From contig DASRAU010000043.1 of NCBI GenBank assembly GCA_035638075.1, positions 83,345 through 147,344 on the forward strand: a DNA stretch of 64,000 bases. The letters run 5' to 3'. Below are positions 8,043-17,258 of the stretch, in pieces. The position numbers and the translations under genes were made by a program. The notes below the pieces were generated by a model. It was not told the origin of the DNA. It was given only the letters and a program-made list of their open reading frames with translations, and did no database searches. Within the stretch, counting starts at the first letter, position 1. Each line of letters opens with the position of its first letter. This DNA is from DASRAU01 sp035638075 (GTDB taxonomy: Bacteria; Acidobacteriota; Polarisedimenticolia; Gp22-AA2).

Positions 8043-9514
8043 ATGCCCTCCCTGAGATCACCCGCAAGGTCCCGTGGAAACACCGTTCGCGCCGGGTCCG
8101 CTGGCAAGGCCGAAGCCGGCGGGTCCGCAGGTCTGCGCCGCCTGCCGTCGGTCCACGAAGTCCTGGAGCGGCCGGAGGTGCGCGCCCTCTCGGAGCGTTT
8201 CGGCCGTGCCATCGTGACGGCGCTCCTGCGCGAGCGGCTCGAGTCGCTGCGGCAGCGGGGGCGCCGGCCGGCCTCCGCCTCGCAGGGAGCGGCGCTCGCG
8301 GACGCCGTCGCCGGGCTGGGCGCCTGGCTCGAGGCGGAGACGGCCGCCCGCACCCGCTCGACCCTGGTTCCGGTGATCAACGCAACTGGCGTCGTCATCC
8401 ACACCAACCTCGGACGCGCGCCGCTGCCCGAGGAGGCGCTGCGCCGGATGGCGGAAGTCGGCCGCTCCTACACGACGCTCGAATACGACCTCGCGGCCGG
8501 GAATCGTGGCTCGCGCGGCGTCCACCTGGAGCGGCTCTTCCGGCTCCTGTTCCCCGGGGCGGCGACGCTCGTGGTGAACAACAACGCCGCCGCGGTGATG
8601 CTCGTGCTCAACACGCTGGCGGAGGGGCGCGAGGTGATCGTCTCGCGCGGCGAGCTGGTCGAGATCGGCGGCTCGTTCCGCGTCCCCGACATCCTCGCGA
8701 AGAGCGGCGCCGTCCTGCGCGAGGTGGGCACGACGAACAAGACGCGCCTCGCCGACTACGAGCGGGCGATCGGTCCGAAGACGGCGCTCCTCCTGAAGGT
8801 GCATCCGAGCAATTACCGCATCGTCGGCTTCACCGACGCCGTGCCGCTGGCGGACCTGGCGCGCCTCGGCCGCAGGCGCCGCGTGCCCGTGCTCATGGAC
8901 CAGGGGAGCGGCAACCTGCGCGACCTGCGCCGCCATGGGCTGCGTGACGAGGGAACGGTGCAGGAGGCGCTCGGAGCCGGCGCCGATCTCGTCTGCGCCA
9001 GCGGCGACAAGCTTCTCGGGGGGCCGCAGGCGGGGATCCTGGCGGGGCGTCCGGCGCTGCTCGAGCGGCTGCGGCGCAACCCCCTGGCGCGGGCGCTGCG
9101 CGTCGACAAGACGATCGTGGCGGCGCTCGAAGCGGTGCTGCTGGCGCACATCCGTGGGGACGAGGACTCCGTTCCGGCCGTCCGGATGATCGCGCTCACG
9201 CCGGACGCGCTCGAGCCCCGCGCCCGCCGCTTCGCCGAACGCATCTCGTCGGCGGCCGCCCGCCTGCAGGCGCGCGTCCGGGCGGGGACGTCGGTCAGTG
9301 GCGGCGGTTCGGGGCCGGGGGAGGGGATGCCGTCGGTCCTGGTCGCGGTCCGCGCCGAGGGGTTGAGTGCGCGCGCTCTCGAGGAGCGCTTGCGCCTCGG
9401 CGCCCGGCCGGTGATCGCCCGGATCGAAGCGGGGGAGCTGCTGTTCGACCTGAGGACCGTCCCGGAAGAGCAGGACGAGGAGCTCCTCGCCGCCCTCGTG
9501 GCCGCCGCCTCCGC

Positions 9515-9518
<4 letters not shown>
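8043..9518 (+). CDS. selA: L-seryl-tRNA(Sec) selenium transferase
   Basis: The PLP enzyme that converts seryl-tRNA(Sec) to selenocysteinyl-tRNA(Sec) using selenophosphate. Conserved features include LRRLPSVHEVL, INATGVVIHTNLGRAPL, YDLAAGNRGSR, the VNNNAAAV turn, the DQGSGNL segment and the PLP-lysine motif SGDKLLGGPQAG. From the ATG at 8043 the protein has 491 residues, slightly longer than typical because of a basic N-terminal tail. TTG 8004 and ATG 8031 are alternative starts, but both fall inside the putative promoter. The stop codon overlaps the convergent ychF stop (CTAG). selB, selC and selD are not in the window; a probable selenoprotein gene is at 14087. Confidence 0.95.
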
Positions 9519-10600
<1,082 letters not shown>

Positions 10601-10668
10601 GTCGGAGGGCCTCCGGACGCACGCGCCGCGGACGGCGGCATGCACGGTGAAGCGCGGATTCTAGCCGA

Positions 10669-10866
10669 TCATTTCCGGCGGGTCTCGCGGGGCGGGGGAG
10701 CGGACGCCCCGTCGCCCCCTTTCAGCCGGCCGGACTCGAGAAGGAGGCGGCGCAGGAGGAATTCGATCTGCCCGTTCAGGCTCCGGAGGTCGTCGCGGGC
10801 CCAGCGTTCGAGCGCCGCGAGGACCTCGGGGTCGATCCGCAGCAGGAAGGGACGACGTTCGCCCAC
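10669..10866 (-). CDS. Arc-like ribbon-helix-helix DNA-binding protein
   Basis: A 65-residue protein. RRPFLLRIDPEVLAALERW forms the beta strand and first helix of an Arc-type RHH fold, and LRSLNGQIEFLLRRLL the second; the N-x-Q-I-E turn is typical of Arc. The last 20 residues are a disordered basic tail. The GTG start follows the SPFH gene stop by four bases. SPFH genes paired with such Arc-like genes occur in many bacteria, which suggests the protein regulates its own operon; a 12-base palindrome overlaps the operon's promoter (11794-11805). Confidence 0.8.
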   Translation of the reverse strand: MGERRPFLLRIDPEVLAALERWARDDLRSLNGQIEFLLRRLLLESGRLKGGDGASAPPPRETRRK

Positions 10867-10870
10867 CGGT

Positions 10871-11740
10871 TTATTGATAGAGGGTGCCGGTGTTCACGAC
10901 CGGCTGCGCCGAGCGCTCGCCGCAGAGCACGACGAGCAGGTTGCTGACCATGGCGGCGCGCCTTTCGCCGTCGAGGGTGACGACCTTGTTCTCTTCGAGC
11001 CGGGCGAGCGCCATCTCGACCATGCCGACGGCGCCGTCCACGATGCGCGTGCGGGCCGCCACGATGGCGCCCGCCTGCTGGCGCTGCAGCATCGCCGAGG
11101 CGATCTCCGGCGCGTAGGCCAGGTGGCTGATGCGCGCTTCGATGACCTCGACGCCGGCGCGGTTCAGACGCGCCTGGATCTCGGTCTTGAGGTGCTCGGC
11201 GATCTCCGCCGTATGCCCGCGCAGCGACATCTGCTTGTCGTCGTGCGCGTCGTAGGCATAGGAGGTGGCCAGGTTGCGAAGCGCCGCCTCGCTCTGCACG
11301 TGGACGTAGTTCTCGTAGTTGTCCACCTCGAAGCAGGCCTCCGCCGTGTCCACCACCCGCCAGACGACGACCGCGGCCAGCTCGATCGGGTTCCCTTCGA
11401 TGTCGTTCACCTTGAGGTGGGCCGACTCGAAGTTGCGCACGCGCAGGGACAGCCGCCGCTTGCTGTAGAACGGGTTCGCGAACCGCAGCCCCGGCTGCTT
11501 GACGGTCCCCACGTAGGAGCCGAACAGCTGCAGCACCCGCCCTTCGTTCGGATCGACGACGAACAGCCCCGCCAGCAGGACCACGGAGCCGACGAACACC
11601 ACGATGGACGCGATGATCGTCCCCTTGTCCTGGTGGAGGATCCCCTGCACGAACCCGTAGATGGCTCCCGCCATCGCCAGCAGCAAGATTGCCAGAGCCG
11701 CATACCCCGACACCGCCCGCCGTTCCTTTTCCCGAATCAT
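10871..11740 (-). CDS. SPFH/Band 7 domain membrane protein
   Basis: A 289-residue protein with two N-terminal transmembrane segments (about residues 12-34 and 41-63) and an SPFH domain (about 65-240: VDPNEGRVLQLFGSYVGTVKQPGLRFANPF, followed by VRVRNFESA-type strands, YENYVHVQSEAALRNLA and the helical RISHLAYAPEIASAMLQRQQA). SPFH proteins oligomerise on membranes and organise microdomains or proteases. It leads a two-gene unit with the Arc-like regulator. The ATG at 11740 gives the typical short cytoplasmic N-terminus. Confidence 0.9.
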   Translation of the reverse strand: MIREKERRAVSGYAALAILLLAMAGAIYGFVQGILHQDKGTIIASIVVFVGSVVLLAGLFVVDPNEGRVLQLFGSYVGTVKQPGLRFANPFYSKRRLSLRVRNFESAHLKVNDIEGNPIELAAVVVWRVVDTAEACFEVDNYENYVHVQSEAALRNLATSYAYDAHDDKQMSLRGHTAEIAEHLKTEIQARLNRAGVEVIEARISHLAYAPEIASAMLQRQQAGAIVAARTRIVDGAVGMVEMALARLEENKVVTLDGERRAAMVSNLLVVLCGERSAQPVVNTGTLYQ

Positions 11741-11793
11741 CTTTCGTCCCCCTCAGCGCCCCAACGGGCGGCTTCACTGTTTCGTGATTGCGT

Positions 11794-11805
11794 AGTGATA
11801 TCACT
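11794..11805. promoter_or_regulatory. Palindromic operator candidate before SPFH-Arc operon
   Basis: AGTGATATCACT is a perfect 12-base palindrome overlapping the predicted -10 of the SPFH gene. Related half-sites (CACTGT at about 11775 and 11802, GTGAT at 11784) flank it. Binding by the neighbouring Arc-like protein is inferred. Confidence 0.45.
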
Positions 11806-11824
11806 GTGTAATCTACCCCGTCAA
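11795..11824 (-). promoter_or_regulatory. Candidate promoter of SPFH-Arc operon
   Basis: On the minus strand TTGACG (11824-11819) is followed by 18 bases and TATCAC (11800-11795), upstream of the ATG at 11740. Confidence 0.4.
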
Positions 11825-11973
11825 GCCCGGAATGCAAGGAGATTCTTCGAGCCTTCTCCCCGCCCGACTGAGTCACGAGCGGCGCGCACGAACGCGAGCG
11901 ACCGCGTCCCCCGCCGGCCTCCCTTCCGTTCCTGCCCCGGTGGCGACGGAGGGGGTTTCAGTTGCGGCCACGG

Positions 11974-11982
11974 TGATAGAAT
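11974..11982 (+). promoter_or_regulatory. Candidate extended -10 of the tRNA cluster
   Basis: TGATAGAAT is an extended -10-like element 26 bases before tRNA-Pro. No clear -35 accompanies it. Confidence 0.35.
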
Positions 11983-12008
11983 CCCGCCTCGCACAGCGGA
12001 GAGGGACC

Positions 12009-12082
12009 CGGGGCGTAGCGCAGCCTGGTAGCGCATCTGCTTTGGGAGCAGAGGGTCGGTGGTTCGAATCCACTCGCCCCGA
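12009..12082 (+). tRNA. tRNA-Pro (anticodon TGG)
   Basis: Full cloverleaf: acceptor CGGGGCG/CGCCCCG, anticodon loop CTTTGGGAG with TGG, T-loop GGTTCGAATCC. The CCA end is not encoded. First gene of a five-tRNA cluster. Confidence 0.96.
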
Positions 12083-12145
12083 CCCCGGATCCGCGGCGGA
12101 GGCCGGTTCCGGTCCGGTCCCGCTTCAGCCGATGTCTTCGGGTGC

Positions 12146-12222
12146 GCGCCTGTAGCTCAGCGGATCAGAGCACTAGCCTCCGGAGCTAGGGGTCGGAGGT
12201 TCGAATCCTCTCAGGCGCGCCA
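12146..12222 (+). tRNA. tRNA-Arg (anticodon CCG)
   Basis: Acceptor GCGCCTG/CAGGCGC, anticodon CCG in the loop of the TAGC...GCTA stem, T-arm GGTTCGAATCC. A CCA is encoded. The acceptor stem is identical to that of the next tRNA-Arg, suggesting descent from a tandem duplication. Confidence 0.95.
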
Positions 12223-12304
12223 GCCCGGACGCGTGTTAACATGCCGCTCCCCAAAAGGTCCGGACAGTGGCGTCGGGCCGTTGTGGAAACGAAATTCCGA
12301 CCGC

Positions 12305-12380
12305 GCGCCTGTAGCTCAGGGGACAGAGCAACGGCCTTCTAAGCCGTGGGTCGGGGGTTCGAATCCCTTCAGGCGCACCA
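12305..12380 (+). tRNA. tRNA-Arg (anticodon TCT)
   Basis: Acceptor GCGCCTG/CAGGCGC, anticodon loop CTTCTAA reading TCT, encoded CCA. A run of six T follows two bases after the CCA. Confidence 0.95.
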
Positions 12381-12445
12381 CTTTTTTGCATGCGGCGGCC
12401 TTCGTGGATGTCGCGGGGAAATCGGGCAGTCGGCAGTCGAAGGAT

Positions 12446-12522
12446 GGTGAGTGTAGCTCAGGTGGTAGAGCCCCGGGTTGTGGCCCCGGTTGTCGGGGGT
12501 TCGAGTCCCCTCACTCACCCCA
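12446..12522 (+). tRNA. tRNA-His (anticodon GTG)
   Basis: Acceptor GTGAGTG/CACTCAC with the histidine-specific extra G at -1 (12446) opposite discriminator C73; anticodon GTG; encoded CCA. Confidence 0.96.
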
Positions 12523-12545
12523 TCGGTTGATTTGACGTCTGGGAC

Positions 12546-12621
<76 letters not shown>

Positions 12622-12643
12622 GTCCCCGGCACGGCGCACACGG

Positions 12644-13921
12644 TCACGGGCGCCGAGCGGCGCATCGCGCCGCTTTTCCCTTCAGCAAGTCCCGCTCCCG
12701 CGCGTTGCCGGTGAGCGACGCCGCGCGCTCGTATTCGGCGCGGGCCTCGTCGCGCCGTCCGAGCTTCTCCAGGAGATCACCCCGCACGCCCGGCAGCAGG
12801 TGATACGACGCCAGCGCCGGATCCGCGGCGAGGGCGTCCACGAGCGGCAGCGCCTCCGCCGGGCCCGAGGCCATCCCCACGGCGACGGCGCGGTTCAACG
12901 CGACGACGGGCGACGGCATCCACCCGAGGAGCGCGTCGTAGAGGGACACGATGGCGCGCCAGTCGGTCTCGACGGCCGTCGGGGCACGCACGTGGCACGC
13001 GGCGATCGCCGCCTGCAGCGCGTACGGGCCCGGCCTGGTCGCGAGCCGAGACGCCCGGTCGAGCGCCGCGAGTCCGCGGCGAACGAGCAGGGGATCCCAC
13101 AAGGCCCGGTTCTGATCGAGCAGCAGGACCGGCGTTCCGTCGGGGGCGCGCCGCGCCGGGAAGCGCGACGCCTGCAGCTCCATGAGGGCCACGAGCCCGT
13201 GCACCTCGGGTTCGTAGGGAGCGAGACCGGCGAGCACGCGGCCGAGCCGGAGCGCCTCCTCCGACAGCTCCGGGCGCATCCATTCGTTCCCCGACGACGC
13301 CGCATAGCCCTCGTTGAAGACGAGATAGATCGTCTCCAGCACCGAGGCCAGCCGCGCGGCGCGCTCGTCGCCGCGCGGGACCTCGAACGGCACCCGCTTC
13401 TCGGCGAGCGTGCGCTTGGCGCGGACGATGCGCTGGGCGATGGTCGTCTCGGGCGTCAGGTAAGCGCGCGCGATCTCCGTCGTCGTCAGGCCTCCGAGGA
13501 CCCGCAGGGTCAGCGCGACGCGGCCGTCGGAGGGAAGCGCCGGGTGACAGGCGACGAACATGAGCCGCAGCAGATCGTCGCCGAGGTCGTCGTCGATCGC
13601 CTGGTCCATCGACTCGATGGCCGCCCGCGGCTCCGGGGCGTCGCCGAAAGATTCGTGCACGCGGCGCTGCATCGCCTCGCGTCGGAAGCCGTCCACGGCG
13701 CGGTTCTTCGCGGCCGCCATCAGCCACGCCGCCGGGTTGCCGGGGAGGCCGTCCCGCGGCCACTGCTCGAGCGCGGCGACGAGCGCGTCCTGCGCCAGGT
13801 CCTCGGCGCGCCCGACGTCGCGCGTCAGGCGCGCCAGCGCGCCGATGAGCCGCGGCGCCTCGATGCGGAAGACCGCCTCGACGGCATCGCGGGTCACCTC
13901 GTCGCTCACACTGCGCACCAA
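12644..13921 (-). CDS. ECF sigma factor, ECF42 type with C-terminal TPR-like extension
   Basis: A 425-residue protein. Region sigma-2 is at about residues 15-85 (ARLTRDVGRAEDLAQDALVAA, WLMAAAKNRAVDGFRR), sigma-4 at about 125-180 (LTLRVLGGLTTTEIARAYL). After that comes a 240-residue helical extension (GYAASSGNEWMRPELSEEALRLGR, LMELQASRFPAR, LNRAVAVGMASGP), diagnostic of the large ECF42 group. Family members usually sit beside a DGPF/YCII gene; none is seen in this window. The frame begins at a TTG (13921) with GTGs at 13918 and 13909, and none has a strong Shine-Dalgarno sequence. A TAGAAT lies at 13992-13997 on the same strand. No anti-sigma gene is adjacent. Confidence 0.9.
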   Translation of the reverse strand: MVRSVSDEVTRDAVEAVFRIEAPRLIGALARLTRDVGRAEDLAQDALVAALEQWPRDGLPGNPAAWLMAAAKNRAVDGFRREAMQRRVHESFGDAPEPRAAIESMDQAIDDDLGDDLLRLMFVACHPALPSDGRVALTLRVLGGLTTTEIARAYLTPETTIAQRIVRAKRTLAEKRVPFEVPRGDERAARLASVLETIYLVFNEGYAASSGNEWMRPELSEEALRLGRVLAGLAPYEPEVHGLVALMELQASRFPARRAPDGTPVLLLDQNRALWDPLLVRRGLAALDRASRLATRPGPYALQAAIAACHVRAPTAVETDWRAIVSLYDALLGWMPSPVVALNRAVAVGMASGPAEALPLVDALAADPALASYHLLPGVRGDLLEKLGRRDEARAEYERAASLTGNARERDLLKGKAARCAARRP

Positions 13922-14032
13922 TCGCGATTCAGCGGCGTCTCCCTTGCACTCTCACGTCGAAAGCGCGGGCGCGAAATCGACCGCGAGAGCGATTCTATGG
14001 CTCCGTCGCCCCGGCCGACGACGGCGTGACGC

Positions 14033-14062
14033 TTGATCCTCTTCGCGCCGCTCGGATACGAT
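14033..14062 (+). promoter_or_regulatory. Candidate promoter of the selenoprotein gene
   Basis: TTGATC (14033-14038), 18-base spacer, TACGAT (14057-14062). Transcription would start near 14069, a few bases before GGAGG (14074-14078). Confidence 0.45.
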
Positions 14063-14086
14063 GCGCTCCCCACGGAGGAAATGGAG

Positions 14087-14302
14087 ATGCCCCCCAGCGT
14101 CCGCATCTTCGGGAAGGACTCCTGACCGTACACGACCGCGGCCCGGGAGGCCTTCGCCGACAGACAGTACGACGTCCAGTACCACAACGTGCAGAAGGAT
14201 CGAGCCCTCCTCGAGGAGATGCTGGCCCTGACGAAGGGACGGCGCAGCGTTCCGGTCATCCTCGAAGCGGGGAAGGTGACCATCGGCTACGGCGGGACCT
14301 GA
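14087..14302 (+). CDS. Small glutaredoxin-like selenoprotein (in-frame UGA = Sec)
   Basis: Reading through the TGA at 14123-14125 gives a complete 71-residue thioredoxin-fold protein: a first strand VRIFGKDS, then the redox motif U-P-Y-T at the position of the glutaredoxin CPYC, a helix (AAREAF), a second strand (YDVQYHNV), a helix (ALLEEMLALTKG), the cis-Pro motif RSVPVI and a C-terminal strand with GYGGT. Conserved residues on both sides of the UGA, an intact downstream frame and selA 4.6 kb upstream argue for selenocysteine rather than a broken gene. GGAGG at 14074-14078 is better spaced for the ATG at 14087 (8 bases) than for that at 14081. It probably acts as a cytosolic thiol-disulfide reductant; the substrate is unknown. 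Confidence 0.85.
14138..14157 (+). promoter_or_regulatory. Putative bacterial SECIS hairpin
   Basis: Downstream of the UGA, GCGGCC (14138-14143) can pair with GGC (14149-14151) and CGC (14155-14157), leaving a CTT bulge and a CGGGA apical loop. The loop guanines are about 22-24 bases after the UGA, in the range used by SelB-dependent elements. Folding was done by eye. Confidence 0.45.
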
Positions 14303-14313
14303 GGCGTCTGAAT

Positions 14314-14332
14314 CCCCGGCCGTCGGCCGGGG
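14314..14332 (+). terminator. Hairpin after the selenoprotein gene
   Basis: CCCCGGCC, a three-base GTC loop and GGCCGGGG form a perfect 8-bp stem 12 bases after the stop codon. No T-run follows, so termination is only suggested. Confidence 0.4.
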
Positions 14333-14352
14333 CCTCGCCTCCGCGTTCCGCC

Positions 14353-16083
14353 ATGACCGCGATCGAGCGCGCCCGCTTCCTCCTGCAGACGGGGGAGATG
14401 CTCGAGCGCATCGACGATCCGGTCAAGCTGCTCAAGACGGCGCTGGCGCAGGTGGCGCGTTTCTTCGGCGCCGAGTCCGGCGCCATCGTCCTGCGCGATC
14501 CCGTCTCCGGCGCGCTCCGCGCCCATCGCTGGGGACGGGACGGCGTCCTCTGGGACGATGCGACCCTCAACGCCTTCATCGACCTGGAACGTCCCGAGAT
14601 TCCGTCGACCGATATCCTCGCGCCGCTCGTCGTCGGCGAGCGTGCGGAGGGTCTGATCGCGCTGCGCCGTGCCGGCGGGTTCCCGCAGGGCGCCGGGCGG
14701 TTCCTGGTGCGGGTGGGCCACAAGGTGGCCCACGAGGCGGGGCTGCGCGAGGAGCGGCGCGTCCAGCGCGCCGTCGATCAGATCAAGGAGCGGACGCTGC
14801 GCGACCTGCGCCCGCAGGATCTCTTCTACCAGATCCTGCACGGGCTCCGGACGCTGACGCGCTACGACCATTCCTCGGCGCTGCTCATCGCCGAGGAGGA
14901 CGAAGGGCATCTCGTCCTGCACGCCGAGCAGGTCGCCTGGACCAAGGGGAAGAGCCGGCGCATCGGCAAGCGGATCCGCGTGCCGCGGGAGCTGCGCGCG
15001 AGTCTGCATCGCCCGGGGGCCGAGCCGTTCGCCTGGTCCGCGCCGCCGCGTTCGAAGAAGAAGACGGCCGCCGGAGTGCCGACGCCGGCCGTGGAGGCCG
15101 CCCGGACGACGTCGTCGCAGGACGCCCTGGCGCAGCTGCTGCGCTGGGGCGGGCGCGGTCGCGAGCCTCACGAGGAGAGCCTCCTCGTCGCCACGCTGCA
15201 CCACGACGGGTCGCTTCTCGGCGTGCTCAAGATCGCGGCGCAGAGGCGCGGCGCCTTCGCGTCCCCCGAGGCGCGGGCGGTCGGGGCGGTGCTGCGGCAC
15301 GTCGCCTCGGTCATTCATCTCTCGCGCCGGGCGCTGTCGATGGAGGAGCGCATCCTCGAGGCGGAGAAGAAGCACGCCATGGCCGATCTCGCCCGCGCCA
15401 TCTCCCACGACGTGAAGAACGCCATCGGGGCCATCCTCCCGCTGGCGCAGCAGGCGCGCGAAGAGGTCCAGGCCGGGTCCTCCGACCCGGCGGTCCTCGC
15501 CCAGGACCTGCAGCAGATCGAGCAGTCGGCGCAGATCTGCCAGCGCATCTTCGACGGCATGCTGCAGCTGGCGCGCTCCGGCGTGCGTCCGGCCGAGCAC
15601 GCGCCGCTCGACAAGATCCTCCGGGGACCGATCGGCATCCTCGGGAACCGCCTGAAGCGATCGGGCGTCGCCCTCGAGCTGCGCCTGGCGGAGGGTCTCC
15701 CCGAGGTGAAGGCGAGCCGCGGCGGCCTCGAGCAGCTCTTCCTGAACCTGTTCACCAACGCCATCGACGCGATGCCGGCGGGCGGGCGCCTGCACGTGAG
15801 CGCTCGCGTCCTGGAGAACGGGCGCCTGGAGATCAAGGTCGCCGACACCGGCGCCGGGATCTCGCCCGAGCAGCTCAAGCGCATCCACGAGCCGTTCTAC
15901 ACGACCAAGGAGGAAGGGTTCGGGCTCGGGCTGGCGATCTCCCGCTCGATCGTCTGGGAGAACGACGGCGAGATGCGCATCGAGAGCCAGCCGGGGCGCG
16001 GCACGACCATCACCGTGCTGCTGCCGGCGGTGCCAGCCGCCGGTGAAGCCGCCGCGGCGCCGAGACCGAGGAAGAAGCGATGA
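14353..16083 (+). CDS. Cytosolic GAF sensor histidine kinase
   Basis: A 576-residue protein without transmembrane segments. Two GAF-like regions (about residues 20-150 and 165-325) are followed by a short coiled stretch, a HisKA-like dimerisation helix with ARAISHDVKNAIG (His phosphoacceptor), and an HATPase domain with N-box LFLNLFTNAIDAMP, G1 VADTGAGIS and G2 GFGLGLAISR. The ATG at 14353 is chosen because the frame upstream belongs to an out-of-frame reading of the selenoprotein gene. Its stop overlaps the start of the receiver-phosphatase gene (ATGA), its obvious partner. The signal is not known. Confidence 0.92.
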   Translation: MTAIERARFLLQTGEMLERIDDPVKLLKTALAQVARFFGAESGAIVLRDPVSGALRAHRWGRDGVLWDDATLNAFIDLERPEIPSTDILAPLVVGERAEGLIALRRAGGFPQGAGRFLVRVGHKVAHEAGLREERRVQRAVDQIKERTLRDLRPQDLFYQILHGLRTLTRYDHSSALLIAEEDEGHLVLHAEQVAWTKGKSRRIGKRIRVPRELRASLHRPGAEPFAWSAPPRSKKKTAAGVPTPAVEAARTTSSQDALAQLLRWGGRGREPHEESLLVATLHHDGSLLGVLKIAAQRRGAFASPEARAVGAVLRHVASVIHLSRRALSMEERILEAEKKHAMADLARAISHDVKNAIGAILPLAQQAREEVQAGSSDPAVLAQDLQQIEQSAQICQRIFDGMLQLARSGVRPAEHAPLDKILRGPIGILGNRLKRSGVALELRLAEGLPEVKASRGGLEQLFLNLFTNAIDAMPAGGRLHVSARVLENGRLEIKVADTGAGISPEQLKRIHEPFYTTKEEGFGLGLAISRSIVWENDGEMRIESQPGRGTTITVLLPAVPAAGEAAAAPRPRKKR

Positions 16084-17222
16084 GCGCCACCCGCGGCCGC
16101 ATCCTGGCGGTGGACGACGACGCCGCGATGCTGCGCACCGTCGAGCGCATCCTGTCCCCCTCGCACGACGTGCGCGGCGCCGCGTCGGGGGAGGAGGCCC
16201 TGCGTCTCTTCCGCGAAGAGCCGAGCGACGTCGCCATCATCGACATCCGCATGCCGGGGATGGACGGCTACGCCGTGACGCGCGCCATCAAGGAGATCCG
16301 CCCTGCGACCGAGGTGATCCTGGTCACCGGGTCGGTCTCGGATCTGGACGAGAAGCTCATCCGATCGGTGCAGGAGCGCGCCGGCTTCTTCATCACCAAA
16401 CCGTTCTCCCGTTCGGTCCTGACGTCGCTCGTCGATCGCTGTCTCGAGATCCAGGAGCTGGAGCGCGAGCGCGACGACCTCATCCGCCGGCTCACCGACG
16501 ATCTCGAGCGCGCCCGGCGCTTCCAGCTGGCGCTCCTGCCGCGCGGCCTGCCGCGGGCGTTTGGTCCTCTCCAGGTCGCGGCCGGGCACCTGTCGTGCGA
16601 GCGGGTGGGAGGGGATCTGTACGATGTGGCGGCGCTGCCGGACGGACGGTTGCTCCTGTCGGTGGCCGATGTCGCGGGGCACGGCGTGGCGGCCGCGCTC
16701 GTGACCGGGATGATCAAGACGGTGCTCGACGCGGGAGTCCGCGAAGAGCCGGATCTCGCGGCGACCGCCGCGGCCGTGCTCGACACCCTGGCGCCGCTGT
16801 CGCAGCAGCGGATGATCACGCTCCTTCTCGTCCTGGTCAACCCGCGCACCAAGTCGATCGATTACCTCAACGCCGGGCACCCGCCGTTGATCGTCTGGGG
16901 CGGGAAGGACGGGCCGGCCCTCCTCTCGGCGACGACGCCGCTCCTGTCGTTCGGGCTCGGGCTATCGAAGGACCCGGTGCGCACGCACCCCTTCCGACCC
17001 GGTGACCGGCTGGCCCTCTACTCCGATGGCCTGTACGAGGTGCGCGATCCAGCAGGGAAGGAGTTCGGCCGGGAGCGCTTCACGGAGACCGTCGTCGCCG
17101 CCGGGCCGGAGCGGCTCGAGCAGGCGGCGAAGCGGCTCCTCGACCAGGCCGTCCGCCACGCCGGCGGCCGCCCCCCCGAGGACGATCTCACGCTGCTCCT
17201 CGCGGAGTTCGCGAAGGGCTGA
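16080..17222 (+). CDS. Response regulator with PP2C/SpoIIE phosphatase output
   Basis: A 380-residue protein. The receiver domain (about 1-120) has the acidic DDD triad, phosphoacceptor Asp in IIDIRMPG, and FITKPF with the conserved Lys. A coiled linker (about 122-150, EIQELERERDD) leads to a SpoIIE-type PP2C domain with CERVGGDLYDV, VADVAGHGVAAAL, LNAGHPP, YSDGLYEV and PEDDLTLLL, retaining metal-binding Asp residues. Phosphorylation by the upstream kinase would control dephosphorylation of a target, often an anti-sigma-factor antagonist; no such gene is in the window. The next gene is convergent. Confidence 0.93.
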   Translation: MSATRGRILAVDDDAAMLRTVERILSPSHDVRGAASGEEALRLFREEPSDVAIIDIRMPGMDGYAVTRAIKEIRPATEVILVTGSVSDLDEKLIRSVQERAGFFITKPFSRSVLTSLVDRCLEIQELERERDDLIRRLTDDLERARRFQLALLPRGLPRAFGPLQVAAGHLSCERVGGDLYDVAALPDGRLLLSVADVAGHGVAAALVTGMIKTVLDAGVREEPDLAATAAAVLDTLAPLSQQRMITLLLVLVNPRTKSIDYLNAGHPPLIVWGGKDGPALLSATTPLLSFGLGLSKDPVRTHPFRPGDRLALYSDGLYEVRDPAGKEFGRERFTETVVAAGPERLEQAAKRLLDQAVRHAGGRPPEDDLTLLLAEFAKG

Positions 17223-17258
17223 CGCGCCCGGCCGGCGTTCCCGACGGAGCCGGTGTTC

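Noticed and set aside
12378..12389. T-run after tRNA-Arg(TCT) as an intrinsic terminator
   Set aside because: No separate hairpin precedes it and two more tRNAs follow in the same direction; it may be only a processing region.
14123..14125. TGA as a premature stop in a pseudogene
   Set aside because: The frame on both sides is intact with fold-defining residues, the UGA is exactly at the redox position, and selA is present.
14026..14352. N-terminal extension of the histidine kinase through the selenoprotein region
   Set aside because: The extension is a low-complexity Arg/Gly frame; the selenoprotein frame there is conserved-looking and has its own ribosome-binding site.
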